64,000 nt of DNA from Nocardia sp. alder85J (GTDB lineage Bacteria > Actinomycetota > Actinomycetes > Mycobacteriales > Mycobacteriaceae): NCBI RefSeq assembly GCF_020176955.2, contig NZ_JAIUCZ020000018.1:1-64000 (forward strand), written 5' to 3'. Made by a program: the position numbers and the translations under genes. This document shows positions 18,850 through 27,485 of the stretch, piece after piece. A model generated the notes under the pieces. That model did not search any database. It saw nothing but the letters and a program-made list of their open reading frames with translations, and was not told the DNA's origin. The first letter of the stretch is position 1, and each line of letters starts with the position of its first letter.

Positions 18850-21417
18850 GTGGACTCGTTCAATCCCACCACCAAGACCCAGGCGGCGCTGACCGCCGCA
18901 TTGCAGGCCGCCTCCGCGGCCGGCAATCCGGAGATCCGCCCGGCGCACTTGCTGGTGGCGTTGCTGGATCAGACCGACGGCATCGCCGCCCCCCTGCTGA
19001 AGGCTGTCGCGGTCGATCCGGCAACGGTGCGCCGCGAGGCCCAGGACATCGTGGACCGGCTGCCCCGCGCCAGCGGCGCCACCACCACCCCGCAGCTCGG
19101 CCGCGAATCGCTGGCCGCGGTCACCGCCGCGCAGCGGCTGGCCACCGAACTCGGAGACGACTACGTCTCGACCGAACATCTGATGGTCGGCCTGGCCGAG
19201 GGCGATTCCGATGTTTCCCAGCTGCTGCTGAAATACGGCGCCACCGCGGACGCCCTGCGCGAGGCGTTCACCGCGGTGCGCGGCAACGCCCGCGTCACCT
19301 CGCCCGATCCCGAGGGCAGCTACCAGGCGCTGGAGAAGTACTCCACCGACCTCACCGCCGCCGCCCGCGAGGGCAAACTCGATCCGGTCATCGGCCGCGA
19401 CACCGAGATCCGCCGGGTGGTGCAGGTGCTGTCCCGCCGCACCAAGAACAATCCGGTGCTGATCGGCGAACCGGGCGTCGGCAAGACCGCCATCGTGGAG
19501 GGCCTGGCCCAGCGCATCATCGCCGGCGACGTGCCGGAGTCGTTGCGCGGTAAGCGCCTGATCTCGCTGGATCTGGGTGCGATGGTCGCCGGCGCGAAGT
19601 ACCGCGGCGAATTCGAGGAGCGGTTGAAGGCGGTGCTGGAGGAGATCAAGTCCAGCGCCGGGCAGATCGTCACCTTCATCGACGAACTGCACACCATCGT
19701 GGGCGCCGGCGCCACCGGCGAATCCGCGATGGACGCCGGCAACATGATCAAGCCGATGCTGGCCCGCGGCGAGCTGCGCCTGGTCGGCGCGACCACGCTG
19801 GACGAGTACCGGAAGCACATCGAGAAGGATCCGGCGCTGGAGCGGCGGTTCCAGCAGGTGCTGGTCGGCGAGCCGTCGGTGGAGGACACTGTGGGCATCC
19901 TGCGCGGACTCAAGGAACGCTACGAGGTGCACCACGGCGTCCGGATCACCGACTCCGCCCTGGTGGCGGCGGCCACGCTGTCCGACCGCTACATCACGTC
20001 GCGCTTCCTGCCAGACAAGGCCATCGACCTCGTCGACGAGTCGGCCTCGCGGCTGCGCATGGAGATCGACTCCCGCCCGGTCGAGATCGACCAGGTCGAG
20101 CGCGCGGTGCGGCGGCTGGAGATCGAGGAGATGGCGCTCGAGAAGGAGACCGACGCGGCCTCCAAGCAGCGTCTGGAGAAGTTGCGCCAGGAACTGGCCG
20201 ACGACCGCGAGAAACTGAACCAGCTGATGGCCCGCTGGCAGAACGAGAAGCAGGCCATCGACGCGGTCCGCGGCATCAAGGAGCAACTGGAGGGGCTCAA
20301 GGGCGAATCCGAGCGCGCCGAGCGCGACGGCGATCTGGGCAAGGCCGCCGAACTGCGTTACGGCCGCATCCCGCAGCTGGAGAAGCAACTGGCCGAGGCC
20401 GAGCAGAAGGCCGGGCAGGCCGGTGGTTCCGCCGGCGGCGAGGTGATGTTGCAGGAGGAGGTCGGGCCCAACGACATCGCCGAGGTGGTGTCGGCGTGGA
20501 CCGGCATCCCGGTCGGCCGGATGCTCGAGGGCGAGACCCGCAAGCTGCTGCGCATGGAGGAGGAACTCGGCAAGCGCGTGGTCGGCCAGGCCGAGGCGGT
20601 CACCGCCGTCTCCGACGCCGTCCGCCGGGCCCGCGCGGGCGTCGCGGATCCGAACCGGCCCACCGGCTCGTTCATGTTCGTCGGACCCACCGGCGTCGGC
20701 AAGACCGAACTCGCGAAGGCGTTGGCGGACTTCCTGTTCGACGACGAGCGGGCGATGATCCGGATCGATATGAGCGAGTACTCCGAGAAGCATTCGGTGG
20801 CCCGCCTGGTCGGTGCCCCGCCCGGATACGTCGGCTACGACCAGGGTGGTCAGCTGACCGAGGCGGTGCGGCGGCGGCCGTACACGGTGGTGCTGTTCGA
20901 CGAGATCGAGAAGGCGCACCCCGACGTGTTCGACATCCTGCTGCAGGTGCTCGACGAGGGCCGGTTGACCGACGGCCAGGGTCGCACGGTCGACTTCCGC
21001 AACGCGATCCTCATCCTGACGTCCAACCTGGGCGCCGGTGGTGACAAGGAGTTCGTGCTCGCCGCGGTCCGCTCGGCCTTCAAGCCGGAGTTCCTCAATC
21101 GCCTCGACGACGTGGTGATGTTCCACCTGCTGAACGAGGAGCAACTGGAGCACATCGTCGACATCCAGCTGGCGCAGTTGCAGAAGCGGCTGTCGCAGCG
21201 CCGGTTGAAGCTGGACGTCACCGACGCGGCCCGGTTCTGGCTGGCGGTGCGCGGCTACGACCCGGTGTACGGCGCCCGGCCGTTGCGCCGCCTGATCCAG
21301 CAGGCGATCGGCGATTCGCTGGCCAAGGAACTGCTGGCCGGTGAGGTCAACGACGGGGACGTGGTGAAGGTCAACGTCACCCCCGACGGCGACGGACTGC
21401 TGGTCGGACGGGCCTGA
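18850..21417 (+). CDS. clpB: ATP-dependent disaggregase ClpB
   Basis: 855 residues. ClpB hexamers pull proteins out of aggregates together with DnaK-DnaJ-GrpE. It has the Clp N-terminal domain (about 1-150), a first AAA+ module with Walker A GEPGVGKT (206-213) and VTFIDELHTIVGAG, a coiled-coil middle domain (about 410-530, e.g. KQRLEKLRQELADDREKL), and a second AAA+ module with Walker A GPTGVGKT (612-619) and VVLFDEIEKAHPDVF. No ClpP-binding IGF/IGL loop is seen, as expected for ClpB. The GTG at 18850 fits the family N-terminus (DSFNPTTKTQ) and has AGGAAGG upstream. Its promoter region carries an HspR operator. Confidence 0.97.
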   Translation: MDSFNPTTKTQAALTAALQAASAAGNPEIRPAHLLVALLDQTDGIAAPLLKAVAVDPATVRREAQDIVDRLPRASGATTTPQLGRESLAAVTAAQRLATELGDDYVSTEHLMVGLAEGDSDVSQLLLKYGATADALREAFTAVRGNARVTSPDPEGSYQALEKYSTDLTAAAREGKLDPVIGRDTEIRRVVQVLSRRTKNNPVLIGEPGVGKTAIVEGLAQRIIAGDVPESLRGKRLISLDLGAMVAGAKYRGEFEERLKAVLEEIKSSAGQIVTFIDELHTIVGAGATGESAMDAGNMIKPMLARGELRLVGATTLDEYRKHIEKDPALERRFQQVLVGEPSVEDTVGILRGLKERYEVHHGVRITDSALVAAATLSDRYITSRFLPDKAIDLVDESASRLRMEIDSRPVEIDQVERAVRRLEIEEMALEKETDAASKQRLEKLRQELADDREKLNQLMARWQNEKQAIDAVRGIKEQLEGLKGESERAERDGDLGKAAELRYGRIPQLEKQLAEAEQKAGQAGGSAGGEVMLQEEVGPNDIAEVVSAWTGIPVGRMLEGETRKLLRMEEELGKRVVGQAEAVTAVSDAVRRARAGVADPNRPTGSFMFVGPTGVGKTELAKALADFLFDDERAMIRIDMSEYSEKHSVARLVGAPPGYVGYDQGGQLTEAVRRRPYTVVLFDEIEKAHPDVFDILLQVLDEGRLTDGQGRTVDFRNAILILTSNLGAGGDKEFVLAAVRSAFKPEFLNRLDDVVMFHLLNEEQLEHIVDIQLAQLQKRLSQRRLKLDVTDAARFWLAVRGYDPVYGARPLRRLIQQAIGDSLAKELLAGEVNDGDVVKVNVTPDGDGLLVGRA

Positions 21418-21443
21418 CCCGGCCGCGAACGGGCCACGGTTGC

Positions 21444-21475
21444 GCGCACCCCGGCCGTCACCGGCCGGGGTGCGC
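21444..21475 (+). terminator. Hairpin after clpB
   Basis: A perfect 14-bp stem (GCGCACCCCGGCCG and its complement at 21462-21475) with loop TCAC, 26 bp after the stop. Only two T follow it. The 3' arm ends just before the -10 of the next gene. Confidence 0.8.
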
Positions 21476-21489
21476 TTACGCTGGGTGAC

Positions 21490-22308
21490 ATGACGAGTCC
21501 GCGCGATCCGTGGCAGCGGCCGGAGACCGCCGACGCCCCGACCGAACGGGTCGGGGCGCCGACGTCGTCCGGGCCGCCGGAACTGCACACCTCGGAGTTC
21601 ACGGCGGCCTACGGCCAGGGTTCGGATCCGACCGAGCCCTACCGGTACGCCGACCACGCGGCCGGCCCGAACGCGACCCGGGAACTGCCGGCCTACGGCA
21701 ACCAGTGGGGCACAGCCGAATACACCAGCCCGCCGCAGTACTACGGGCAGGAACCGGCCCCCGGCTACGGCTGGGAGGGCGCCCCGCAACAACCGGCCGG
21801 CCCCTACGGCCAGGTCGGCCCCACCGGCCTGCCGACCCACCCCCGCAAGCGCCGCACCGGCCTCTGGCTGACGATCGGCGCGGTGGTGTTCGTCCTGGTC
21901 GTCCTCGGCGGTATCGCCGCGGGCCTGCTGCTGGCCGGCCGGAACTCGTCGTCCCCCAGCGCCTCCGGCGAGACCACCCGCTCGATCCCCAGCGCCGAGC
22001 CGCTGCCCGGCACCTCCGGTGAGCAGATCCCCGGCCTGCCCCCGTTGCCGGGCCTCGGCGGCAACCTGGACAGCCTCGGCGCCACCATGGGCACGATCGA
22101 CACCAACGACGGCACCACCCTCACCCTGCAATCGCTGGGCGGCGCCATGGTCACCGTGCACACCGACGACCACACCCAGGTGATCGCCCTCGGTGGCGGC
22201 AAACTCGCGGACCTGCACGCCGGCGACATGGTGGTGGTCCAGGGCGACAAGTCCGACGACGGCTCCATCATGGCCAAACTGATCATCGGCGCCGCCCTCG
22301 CCAGATAG
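21490..22308 (+). CDS. Single-pass membrane protein with DUF5666-like extracellular domain
   Basis: 272 residues. A long Pro/Gly/Tyr-rich cytoplasmic part (about 1-120, e.g. QEPAPGYGWEGAPQQP) is followed by KRR and one membrane segment (about 124-148, LWLTIGAVVFVLVVLGGIAAGLLL), a short linker and a small beta-rich domain (about 195-265: MGTIDTNDGTTLTLQSLGG, VTVHTDDHTQVIALGG, GDMVVVQGDKSDDGS) that looks like the OB-like DUF5666 fold. Function unknown. TACGCT at 21477-21482 lies 7 nt before the ATG and there is no ribosome-binding site, so the mRNA is probably leaderless. Confidence 0.8.
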   Translation: MTSPRDPWQRPETADAPTERVGAPTSSGPPELHTSEFTAAYGQGSDPTEPYRYADHAAGPNATRELPAYGNQWGTAEYTSPPQYYGQEPAPGYGWEGAPQQPAGPYGQVGPTGLPTHPRKRRTGLWLTIGAVVFVLVVLGGIAAGLLLAGRNSSSPSASGETTRSIPSAEPLPGTSGEQIPGLPPLPGLGGNLDSLGATMGTIDTNDGTTLTLQSLGGAMVTVHTDDHTQVIALGGGKLADLHAGDMVVVQGDKSDDGSIMAKLIIGAALAR

Positions 22309-22580
22309 TTCGGCCTCCGCTTCGCTCCGCCGCTCCGTCGGCCCGGAACCGAGCCGGGCCGAAAACGCGTCGGTCCAGAATCGGGCCGGGCGACAAACGA
22401 GCCGGGGTGGGACCGGATCCGGAGAGCCGAGTGGGCGGGCGGGCCGTTGTGTTCGGCGACAGTGGTGGGTGCGCTGACGACCTGTTCGGGGCTGTGGGTG
22501 GGTGTGGGTGACACCAAAACACGCCGTCGGAAGCGGTCGCCATCAACACCTTCGCGGGTGGGGAACTAGACTCGGGGGCG

Positions 22581-23624
22581 ATGACGGCAGCAATATGGTT
22601 CGGGCTCGCGGCGATCGCACTCGTGGGTGCGATCGTGCTGCTGTATTTCGACCGGGTCCATCGGCAGCGGACCGGTCATGTGCGGCAGGTCTGGGCGAAA
22701 TCCCAAGGCTATACCTACGTGTCGGTCGAGCCGTCGCTCGCGGCGAACTGGCACCGCGGGGCGATGACGAAGCTCGGCTACCTGTCCGCGGTGGACGTGG
22801 TCTCCGGCAATCGCAAGGGCGAGAAGTTCGTGCTCTTCGATCTGGAGGATTCCGCGACGCTGGTCGCGGTGCGGCGGCAGATCGGTTCGGACATCGACAT
22901 CGACCTGCGCTCCAAGACGGCGGCGCCGCCGAAGGACCACGATCTGGAGCTGCTGGGCGCGATCGGCGACCGGGTGGTGTTCGCCACCAATCCGGATGTC
23001 GCCCGGCACGCGGTCGATCAGCGCATGGTCGCGTTCATCGAGAGCCTGCCGGATTCGGTGCAGCAGTTGTGGAGTGAGGGCAACTGGACGCTGGGCATGC
23101 TGCCGGTCGGCAGCGGCCCCCGCGACTGGGAGACCGCCATCGACGCGGTGCTGCGACTGTCCGGTCTGCTGCACGTCCTGCCGCCGGTGGTGGCGGGCCC
23201 GGACCGGGGCCGCGCCGCCGAGGACGACTACGAGTCCGATCCGGACGATTACGAGCGCAACGACTACGAGTCCGACGCGGACTACGACCACGCGGACTAC
23301 GACTCCGACGAGTACGAGTACGTGTCCGATCGCGACGAGGACGAGCCGGCCCCCGCCGGATTCGCCCGCGGCGACGACTACGCCCCGCTGGTCAAGGACA
23401 TCGCGGGGGAGTCCGAGTCGCAGCCGTCGCGGCGCCCGGCCCTGGCCATCGTCCCGGACCCCCGGGATCGGGCCCGCCGCACCCGGTCGTCCGCCGAGGG
23501 TGAGGACCGCTCCGAGGGCGACGAGCCGATCCGGCCCGACGAAGACGGTCCGGCTCTGCCCGAACGCCCGGGTGGGCCGTTCCACCCCGGCTTCCGGCCC
23601 TATCAAGGTCCCGCACCCCGCTGA
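22581..23624 (+). CDS. Membrane-anchored protein of the Rv0383c type, acidic tail
   Basis: 347 residues. An N-terminal membrane segment (AAIWFGLAAIALVGAIVLLY, residues 3-22) is followed by a folded domain (about 30-205: VWAKSQGYTYVSVEPSLA, EKFVLFDLEDSATLVAVRRQ, NWTLGMLPVGSGPRDWE) and a highly acidic low-complexity part with repeated Asp-Tyr/Glu-Ser pairs (about 220-265). In M. tuberculosis a protein of this kind lies between clpB and pyrE (Rv0383c, from memory), as here. Function is not known. TAGACT at 22567-22572 sits 8 nt before the ATG with no ribosome-binding site: a leaderless start. Confidence 0.82.
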   Translation: MTAAIWFGLAAIALVGAIVLLYFDRVHRQRTGHVRQVWAKSQGYTYVSVEPSLAANWHRGAMTKLGYLSAVDVVSGNRKGEKFVLFDLEDSATLVAVRRQIGSDIDIDLRSKTAAPPKDHDLELLGAIGDRVVFATNPDVARHAVDQRMVAFIESLPDSVQQLWSEGNWTLGMLPVGSGPRDWETAIDAVLRLSGLLHVLPPVVAGPDRGRAAEDDYESDPDDYERNDYESDADYDHADYDSDEYEYVSDRDEDEPAPAGFARGDDYAPLVKDIAGESESQPSRRPALAIVPDPRDRARRTRSSAEGEDRSEGDEPIRPDEDGPALPERPGGPFHPGFRPYQGPAPR

Positions 23625-23716
23625 CGGGTACGGGATGACGACCCGCACGACCGGCGGGTTCGGCGGCAGTGCGGAATGACCATGCGACGCCCCGGTCGTG
23701 CGCGAAAGGACACAGC

Positions 23717-24547
23717 ATGACCGATTCCTCCGATTCGACGGGCGTGGACGGCGTCGTCCGCCTGCCCGGCGCCACCCGGCCCGTGGCCCTGGTCACCGGT
23801 CCCACCTCCGGCATCGGCCGGGGCTACGCCCTGCGGCTGGCATCGCTGGGCTACGACCTGGTGCTGGTCGCCCGCGACGAGACCCGGCTGGCCGCCCTCG
23901 CCGCGGAGGCGCAGACCCGCTTCGGCACCCGCTCGGAGCTGTTGCCCGCCGATCTCGCCGTCGCCGCCGCCCGCGACCGGGTGACCGCCCGGCTCGCCGA
24001 GGGCGTGCAATTCCTGGTCAACAACGCCGGATTCGGGCTCGGCGGCGAGTTCTGGACCGTCGACCCGGCCGAACTCCAGGCGCAGCTGGACGTCAACGTG
24101 ACCGCGGTACTCCAGCTGACCCGCGCCGCGCTGCCGCCGATGATCGCGGCCGCCACGGGTTCGGTGGTGAATGTGGCCAGCGTGGCCGGTCTGATACCCG
24201 GCCGTGGCTCGACGTATTCGGCGGCGAAGGCGTACGTCATATCCTTGACCGAGGGACTGGCCGGGGGACTGGTCGGAACCGGGGTTCGGATGCAGGCGCT
24301 GTGCCCCGGCTTCGTCCACACCGAATTCCACGAGCGGGCCGGCATCGCGATGGAATCGCTGCCGAAAGCGCTGTGGCTGGAGGTCGACCGGGTCGTGGCC
24401 GGTTCCCTGCACGATCTGGACAAGGACCGGGTGATCAGCGTGCCCGGGGCGCAGTACAAGGTGCTCACCACGGTCGCCGGTATGATTCCGCGCCCGGTGG
24501 TGAGCCGCCTGAATCGAGGCTTGTTCAACGCACGCGGAAGGACGTAA
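23717..24547 (+). CDS. Short-chain dehydrogenase/reductase
   Basis: 276 residues from the ATG at 23717, which has AAAGGA upstream; 16 further codons upstream lack homology. It is a classical SDR with TGPTSGIG (27-34) for the cofactor, NNAG (102-105), catalytic Ser155, Tyr167 and Lys171 (YSAAK). ARDE after the second strand suggests NADP preference (inference). The C-terminal part VLTTVAGMIPRPVVSRLNRG resembles actinobacterial SDRs annotated as ketoacyl reductase or DltE-like. Substrate unknown. It ends 9 bp before pyrE, so the two are probably co-transcribed. Confidence 0.85.
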   Translation: MTDSSDSTGVDGVVRLPGATRPVALVTGPTSGIGRGYALRLASLGYDLVLVARDETRLAALAAEAQTRFGTRSELLPADLAVAAARDRVTARLAEGVQFLVNNAGFGLGGEFWTVDPAELQAQLDVNVTAVLQLTRAALPPMIAAATGSVVNVASVAGLIPGRGSTYSAAKAYVISLTEGLAGGLVGTGVRMQALCPGFVHTEFHERAGIAMESLPKALWLEVDRVVAGSLHDLDKDRVISVPGAQYKVLTTVAGMIPRPVVSRLNRGLFNARGRT

Positions 24548-24556
24548 CCGGTAAAG

Positions 24557-25102
24557 ATGATCGAATCGACCGCCGATCGGGACAGATTGGCCGAGCTCGT
24601 GCGCGAGCTCGCCGTGGTGCACGGCCGGGTGACGTTGTCGTCCGGCAAGGAAGCCGACTACTACGTGGACCTACGCCGGGCCACCCTGCATCATCTGGCC
24701 GGGCCGCTGATCGGCACGCTGCTACGCGAGCTGGTCGCCGACTGGGATTTCGACGCCGTGGGCGGCCTGACGATGGGCGCGGATCCGGTGGCGCTGGCGA
24801 TGCTGCACACCCCGGGCCGCCCGTTGGATGCGTTCGTAGTGCGTAAAGCCGCCAAGACACACGGCATGCAGCGGCAGATCGAGGGCCCCGATATCGTGGG
24901 CCGGCGCGTGCTCGTGGTGGAGGACACCACCACGACCGGCAACTCGCCGTTGACCGCGGTGCGGGCATTGCGCGAGGCCGGCGCCACGGTGGTGGGCGTG
25001 GCGACGGTGGTGGATCGGGAGACCGGCGCGGACCGGGTGATCGCCGCCGAGGGCCTCGAGTACCGGTCGATCCTCGGCCTGAAGGATCTGGCGCTGGGAT
25101 GA
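24557..25102 (+). CDS. pyrE: Orotate phosphoribosyltransferase
   Basis: 181 residues. It converts orotate and PRPP to OMP in de novo pyrimidine synthesis. The PRPP-binding motif VLVVEDTTTTGNS is at 118-130, LSSGKEADYYVDLR (28-40) carries the orotate-binding region, and AFVVRKAAKTHGMQR (92-106) is the catalytic loop region with its conserved Lys. It lies close behind the SDR gene. The neighbours clpB and Rv0383c-like match the mycobacterial arrangement. Confidence 0.96.
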   Translation: MIESTADRDRLAELVRELAVVHGRVTLSSGKEADYYVDLRRATLHHLAGPLIGTLLRELVADWDFDAVGGLTMGADPVALAMLHTPGRPLDAFVVRKAAKTHGMQRQIEGPDIVGRRVLVVEDTTTTGNSPLTAVRALREAGATVVGVATVVDRETGADRVIAAEGLEYRSILGLKDLALG

Positions 25103-25174
25103 CCCACCGGTGGGTTAGCCTGGAGTCCGATTTCGAGAACTGCGAGTAACGGTGAAGGGTCGTGTGAGTCACCC

Positions 25175-26239
25175 GTGGTGAGCATTGCGATTAACAAGGG
25201 GCGCGACAACGTCGCGATGCTGGGCATCGGCGCCTATCGGCCGCAACGAATCGTGAGCAATGCCGAGGTGTGCGAGGTCCTGGACTCGTCTCCGGAGTGG
25301 ATCTTCGAACGCACCGGCATCCGGAACCGGCGCTGGATCAGCGGCGACGAGACGCTGCGCACCATGGCGGTCGCCGCGGGTGAGCGGGCGATCGCCAACA
25401 GCGGCATCGAGCGGTCGAAGATCGGCACGCTGATCCTGGCCACCTCCAGCTGGCTGACCCTGACCCCGCACGGGGCGCCCACCGTGGCCTTCGATCTGGG
25501 CATCAACGGCATCCCGGCCTTCGACCTGACCTCCGGCTGCGGCGGCTTCGGCTACGGCCTCGGCGTGGCCGCCGACCTCATCCGCGCCGGCTCCGCGGAG
25601 TACGTGCTGGTGATCGGCGCGGAGACGATGACCGTCGGTCTCGATCCGACCGACCGGGGCACCGCGATGATCTTCGGCGACGGCGCCGGTGCGGTGGTGG
25701 TCGGGCCGAGCGAGGAGAACGGCATCTCCCCGACGGTCTGGGGCAGCGACGGCGAGCACGCCGGTTCGATCATGCAGGATGTCGACTTCCTGGAGTACAT
25801 GCATCGGGCGCAGCGGTTGCAGGGCACCGACCCCGAGGTGGAGAAGGTCGGCCGGATGTCGCTGCGGATGGCGGGCCAGTCGGTGTTCCGCTGGGCGGCG
25901 GTCACGCTGCCGCGGGCGCTGTCCACCGCACTGGAGGTGTCCGGGGTGGCGAAGGAGGACATCGAGGTCTTCGTGCCACATCAGGCGAACGCTCGCATCA
26001 ACGAGTTGATGAAGAAGAACCTGGGGCTGTCCGACGAGATCCCGATGGCCAACGACATCGAGAACACGGGTAACACCTCCGCGGCCTCGATTCCGCTGGC
26101 GATCGAGGAGATGCTGGTCTCCGGCAAGGCGAAGGGCGGCCAGCTGGCGCTGCTGCTCGGCTTCGGCGCTGGGCTCAGCTACGCCGGTCAGGTCGTGGTG
26201 CTGCCGCCCGCTCCGGCGGAACCGAGCTTCACCGTCTGA
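25175..26239 (+). CDS. fabH: Beta-ketoacyl-ACP synthase III (KAS III)
   Basis: 354 residues. KAS III starts fatty-acid chains by condensing an acyl-CoA with malonyl-ACP. The Cys-His-Asn triad is intact: Cys122 in LTSGCGGFGYGL, His269 in VPHQANARI, Asn300 in ENTGNTSAAS. The N-terminus is about 12 residues longer than usual, so the GTG at 25175 or the adjacent GTG at 25178 may be followed by a further internal start (e.g. MLGIGAYRP); GAAGGG lies 15 nt upstream. TAGCCT near 25116 is a possible -10. Whether it feeds FAS-II/mycolate synthesis or another acyl pathway cannot be decided from sequence. Confidence 0.88.
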   Translation: MVSIAINKGRDNVAMLGIGAYRPQRIVSNAEVCEVLDSSPEWIFERTGIRNRRWISGDETLRTMAVAAGERAIANSGIERSKIGTLILATSSWLTLTPHGAPTVAFDLGINGIPAFDLTSGCGGFGYGLGVAADLIRAGSAEYVLVIGAETMTVGLDPTDRGTAMIFGDGAGAVVVGPSEENGISPTVWGSDGEHAGSIMQDVDFLEYMHRAQRLQGTDPEVEKVGRMSLRMAGQSVFRWAAVTLPRALSTALEVSGVAKEDIEVFVPHQANARINELMKKNLGLSDEIPMANDIENTGNTSAASIPLAIEEMLVSGKAKGGQLALLLGFGAGLSYAGQVVVLPPAPAEPSFTV

Positions 26240-26252
26240 GCGGGCGGAAGTC

Positions 26253-26699
26253 TCACAGGCACAACATGATCCGATCCCGGTCCACCGGGTCCACTCGGAT
26301 CGAAATCGTCTCGCCGACAGCGATTTTCGGCTGGTCGATCGGTGCCACGTCGTAAACGACCGTGCCCCGGTAACTTTCGGAGCCGGGCACGGTCAGCTCC
26401 AGATCCAGTTCGGTGAGTTCGGTGTGGTGGTCGGTGCGGGTGAGCGGATGCACGCCCGCGACGGTCGCCCAGCCCTCCAGCCCGTGCCGTTGCAGCCGCC
26501 GGTCCGCGCGGGAGGGCCGTTGCGCCCACAGCATCCCCAGGCCGACGCACGAGCCGAACGCCCCCACCAGGGCCATGATCTGATACGGCACGGTCCCCGG
26601 CGGTGTGTGCCGGACCACCCAGCCCAGCCACAGGGCGAGGACGGTCAGGTACCCGGCGGTCACGCCGAGCACGGTGCGAAGAATACGTGCGTGGTCCAT
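26253..26699 (-). CDS. Small two-helix membrane protein
   Basis: 148 residues. Two membrane segments (about 7-30, LRTVLGVTAGYLTVLALWLGWVV, and 38-58, PYQIMALVGAFGSCVGLGMLW) precede a soluble beta-rich part (WATVAGVHPLTR, LDLELTVPGSESYRGTVVYDV, GETISIRVDPVDRDRIML) of the kind seen in DUF3592-type proteins. Function unknown. GGAGGCGG lies 6 nt before the ATG. It is convergent with fabH. Confidence 0.7.
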   Translation of the reverse strand: MDHARILRTVLGVTAGYLTVLALWLGWVVRHTPPGTVPYQIMALVGAFGSCVGLGMLWAQRPSRADRRLQRHGLEGWATVAGVHPLTRTDHHTELTELDLELTVPGSESYRGTVVYDVAPIDQPKIAVGETISIRVDPVDRDRIMLCL

Positions 26700-26798
26700 A
26701 TGACCGCCTCCACCACCGGCGCCACCTCCAGGATAGGTCCGTCCCGCCCGTTTCCGGGTGGCATCGGGTCACCGTCGGGGCACACTACGATGGCGCTG

Positions 26799-27482
26799 GT
26801 GAATCAGCCCCCGGCACCCGACGACGTGCAGCTCCCCGGCCCCACCGAGTGGGGCGAGCACCCGTACGGGGTGGGTCCGTGGGTCGCCGAATTCGGCACG
26901 CCGCCGCCGGTGGATCCGCGGCTGGACCCGGATCTGCTCGCACACGGGGATCGGCGCAACGTGGTCGACGCCTACCGGTACTGGACGCGGGAGGCGATCG
27001 TCGCGGACATCGACCGCCGCCGTCATCCGTTCCATGTCGCCATCGAGAATTTCGAGCACGACGCCAACATCGGGACCGTGGTCCGCACCGCCAACGCCTT
27101 CGCCGCGGCGGCGGTGCACATCGTCGGCCGCCGGCGCTGGAATCGCCGCGGCGCCATGGTGACCGACCGCTATCAGCATCTGGTCCACCACGCCTCGGTC
27201 GCCGAACTGCTCGAGGTCGCCGCCGTCGCCGGCCTCACCGTGGTCGCGGTGGACAACGTGCCCGGCTCGGTGCCGCTGGAGACGGTCGCGCTGCCCCGCG
27301 CCTGCCTGCTGTTGTTCGGTCAGGAGGGGCCGGGGGTCACCGACGCGGCCCGGCACGCGGCGGCGCTGACGGTGTCCATCGCACAGTTCGGGTCCACCCG
27401 CAGCATCAACGCGGGCGTCGCCGCCGGCATCGCGATGCACAGCTGGATCCGGCAGCACGCCGATCCGGGCGCGGCCTGGTGA
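26799..27482 (+). CDS. SpoU/TrmH-family RNA 2'-O-methyltransferase
   Basis: 227 residues. All three SPOUT motifs are present: NFEHDANIGTVVRTANAF (motif 1), ACLLLFGQEGPGV (motif 2) and FGSTRSINAGVAAGIAM (motif 3), so it should methylate a ribose 2'-OH in rRNA or tRNA with SAM. The N-terminal extension (WGEHPYGVGPWVAEF) is typical of the Rv0380c-type group (from memory). I prefer the GTG at 26799, because TACGAT (26786-26791) lies 7 nt before it and no ribosome-binding site is present; the ATG at 26790 falls inside that hexamer and would add three residues. It converges with the HadAB gene with 3 bp between stops. Confidence 0.88.
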   Translation: MNQPPAPDDVQLPGPTEWGEHPYGVGPWVAEFGTPPPVDPRLDPDLLAHGDRRNVVDAYRYWTREAIVADIDRRRHPFHVAIENFEHDANIGTVVRTANAFAAAAVHIVGRRRWNRRGAMVTDRYQHLVHHASVAELLEVAAVAGLTVVAVDNVPGSVPLETVALPRACLLLFGQEGPGVTDAARHAAALTVSIAQFGSTRSINAGVAAGIAMHSWIRQHADPGAAW

Positions 27483-27485
27483 GCC

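Noticed and set aside
18763..22218. 1151-codon open frame antisense to clpB
   Set aside because: Gly/Arg/His/Leu-rich sequence without domains, exactly opposite clpB; GC-rich third positions keep antisense frames open.
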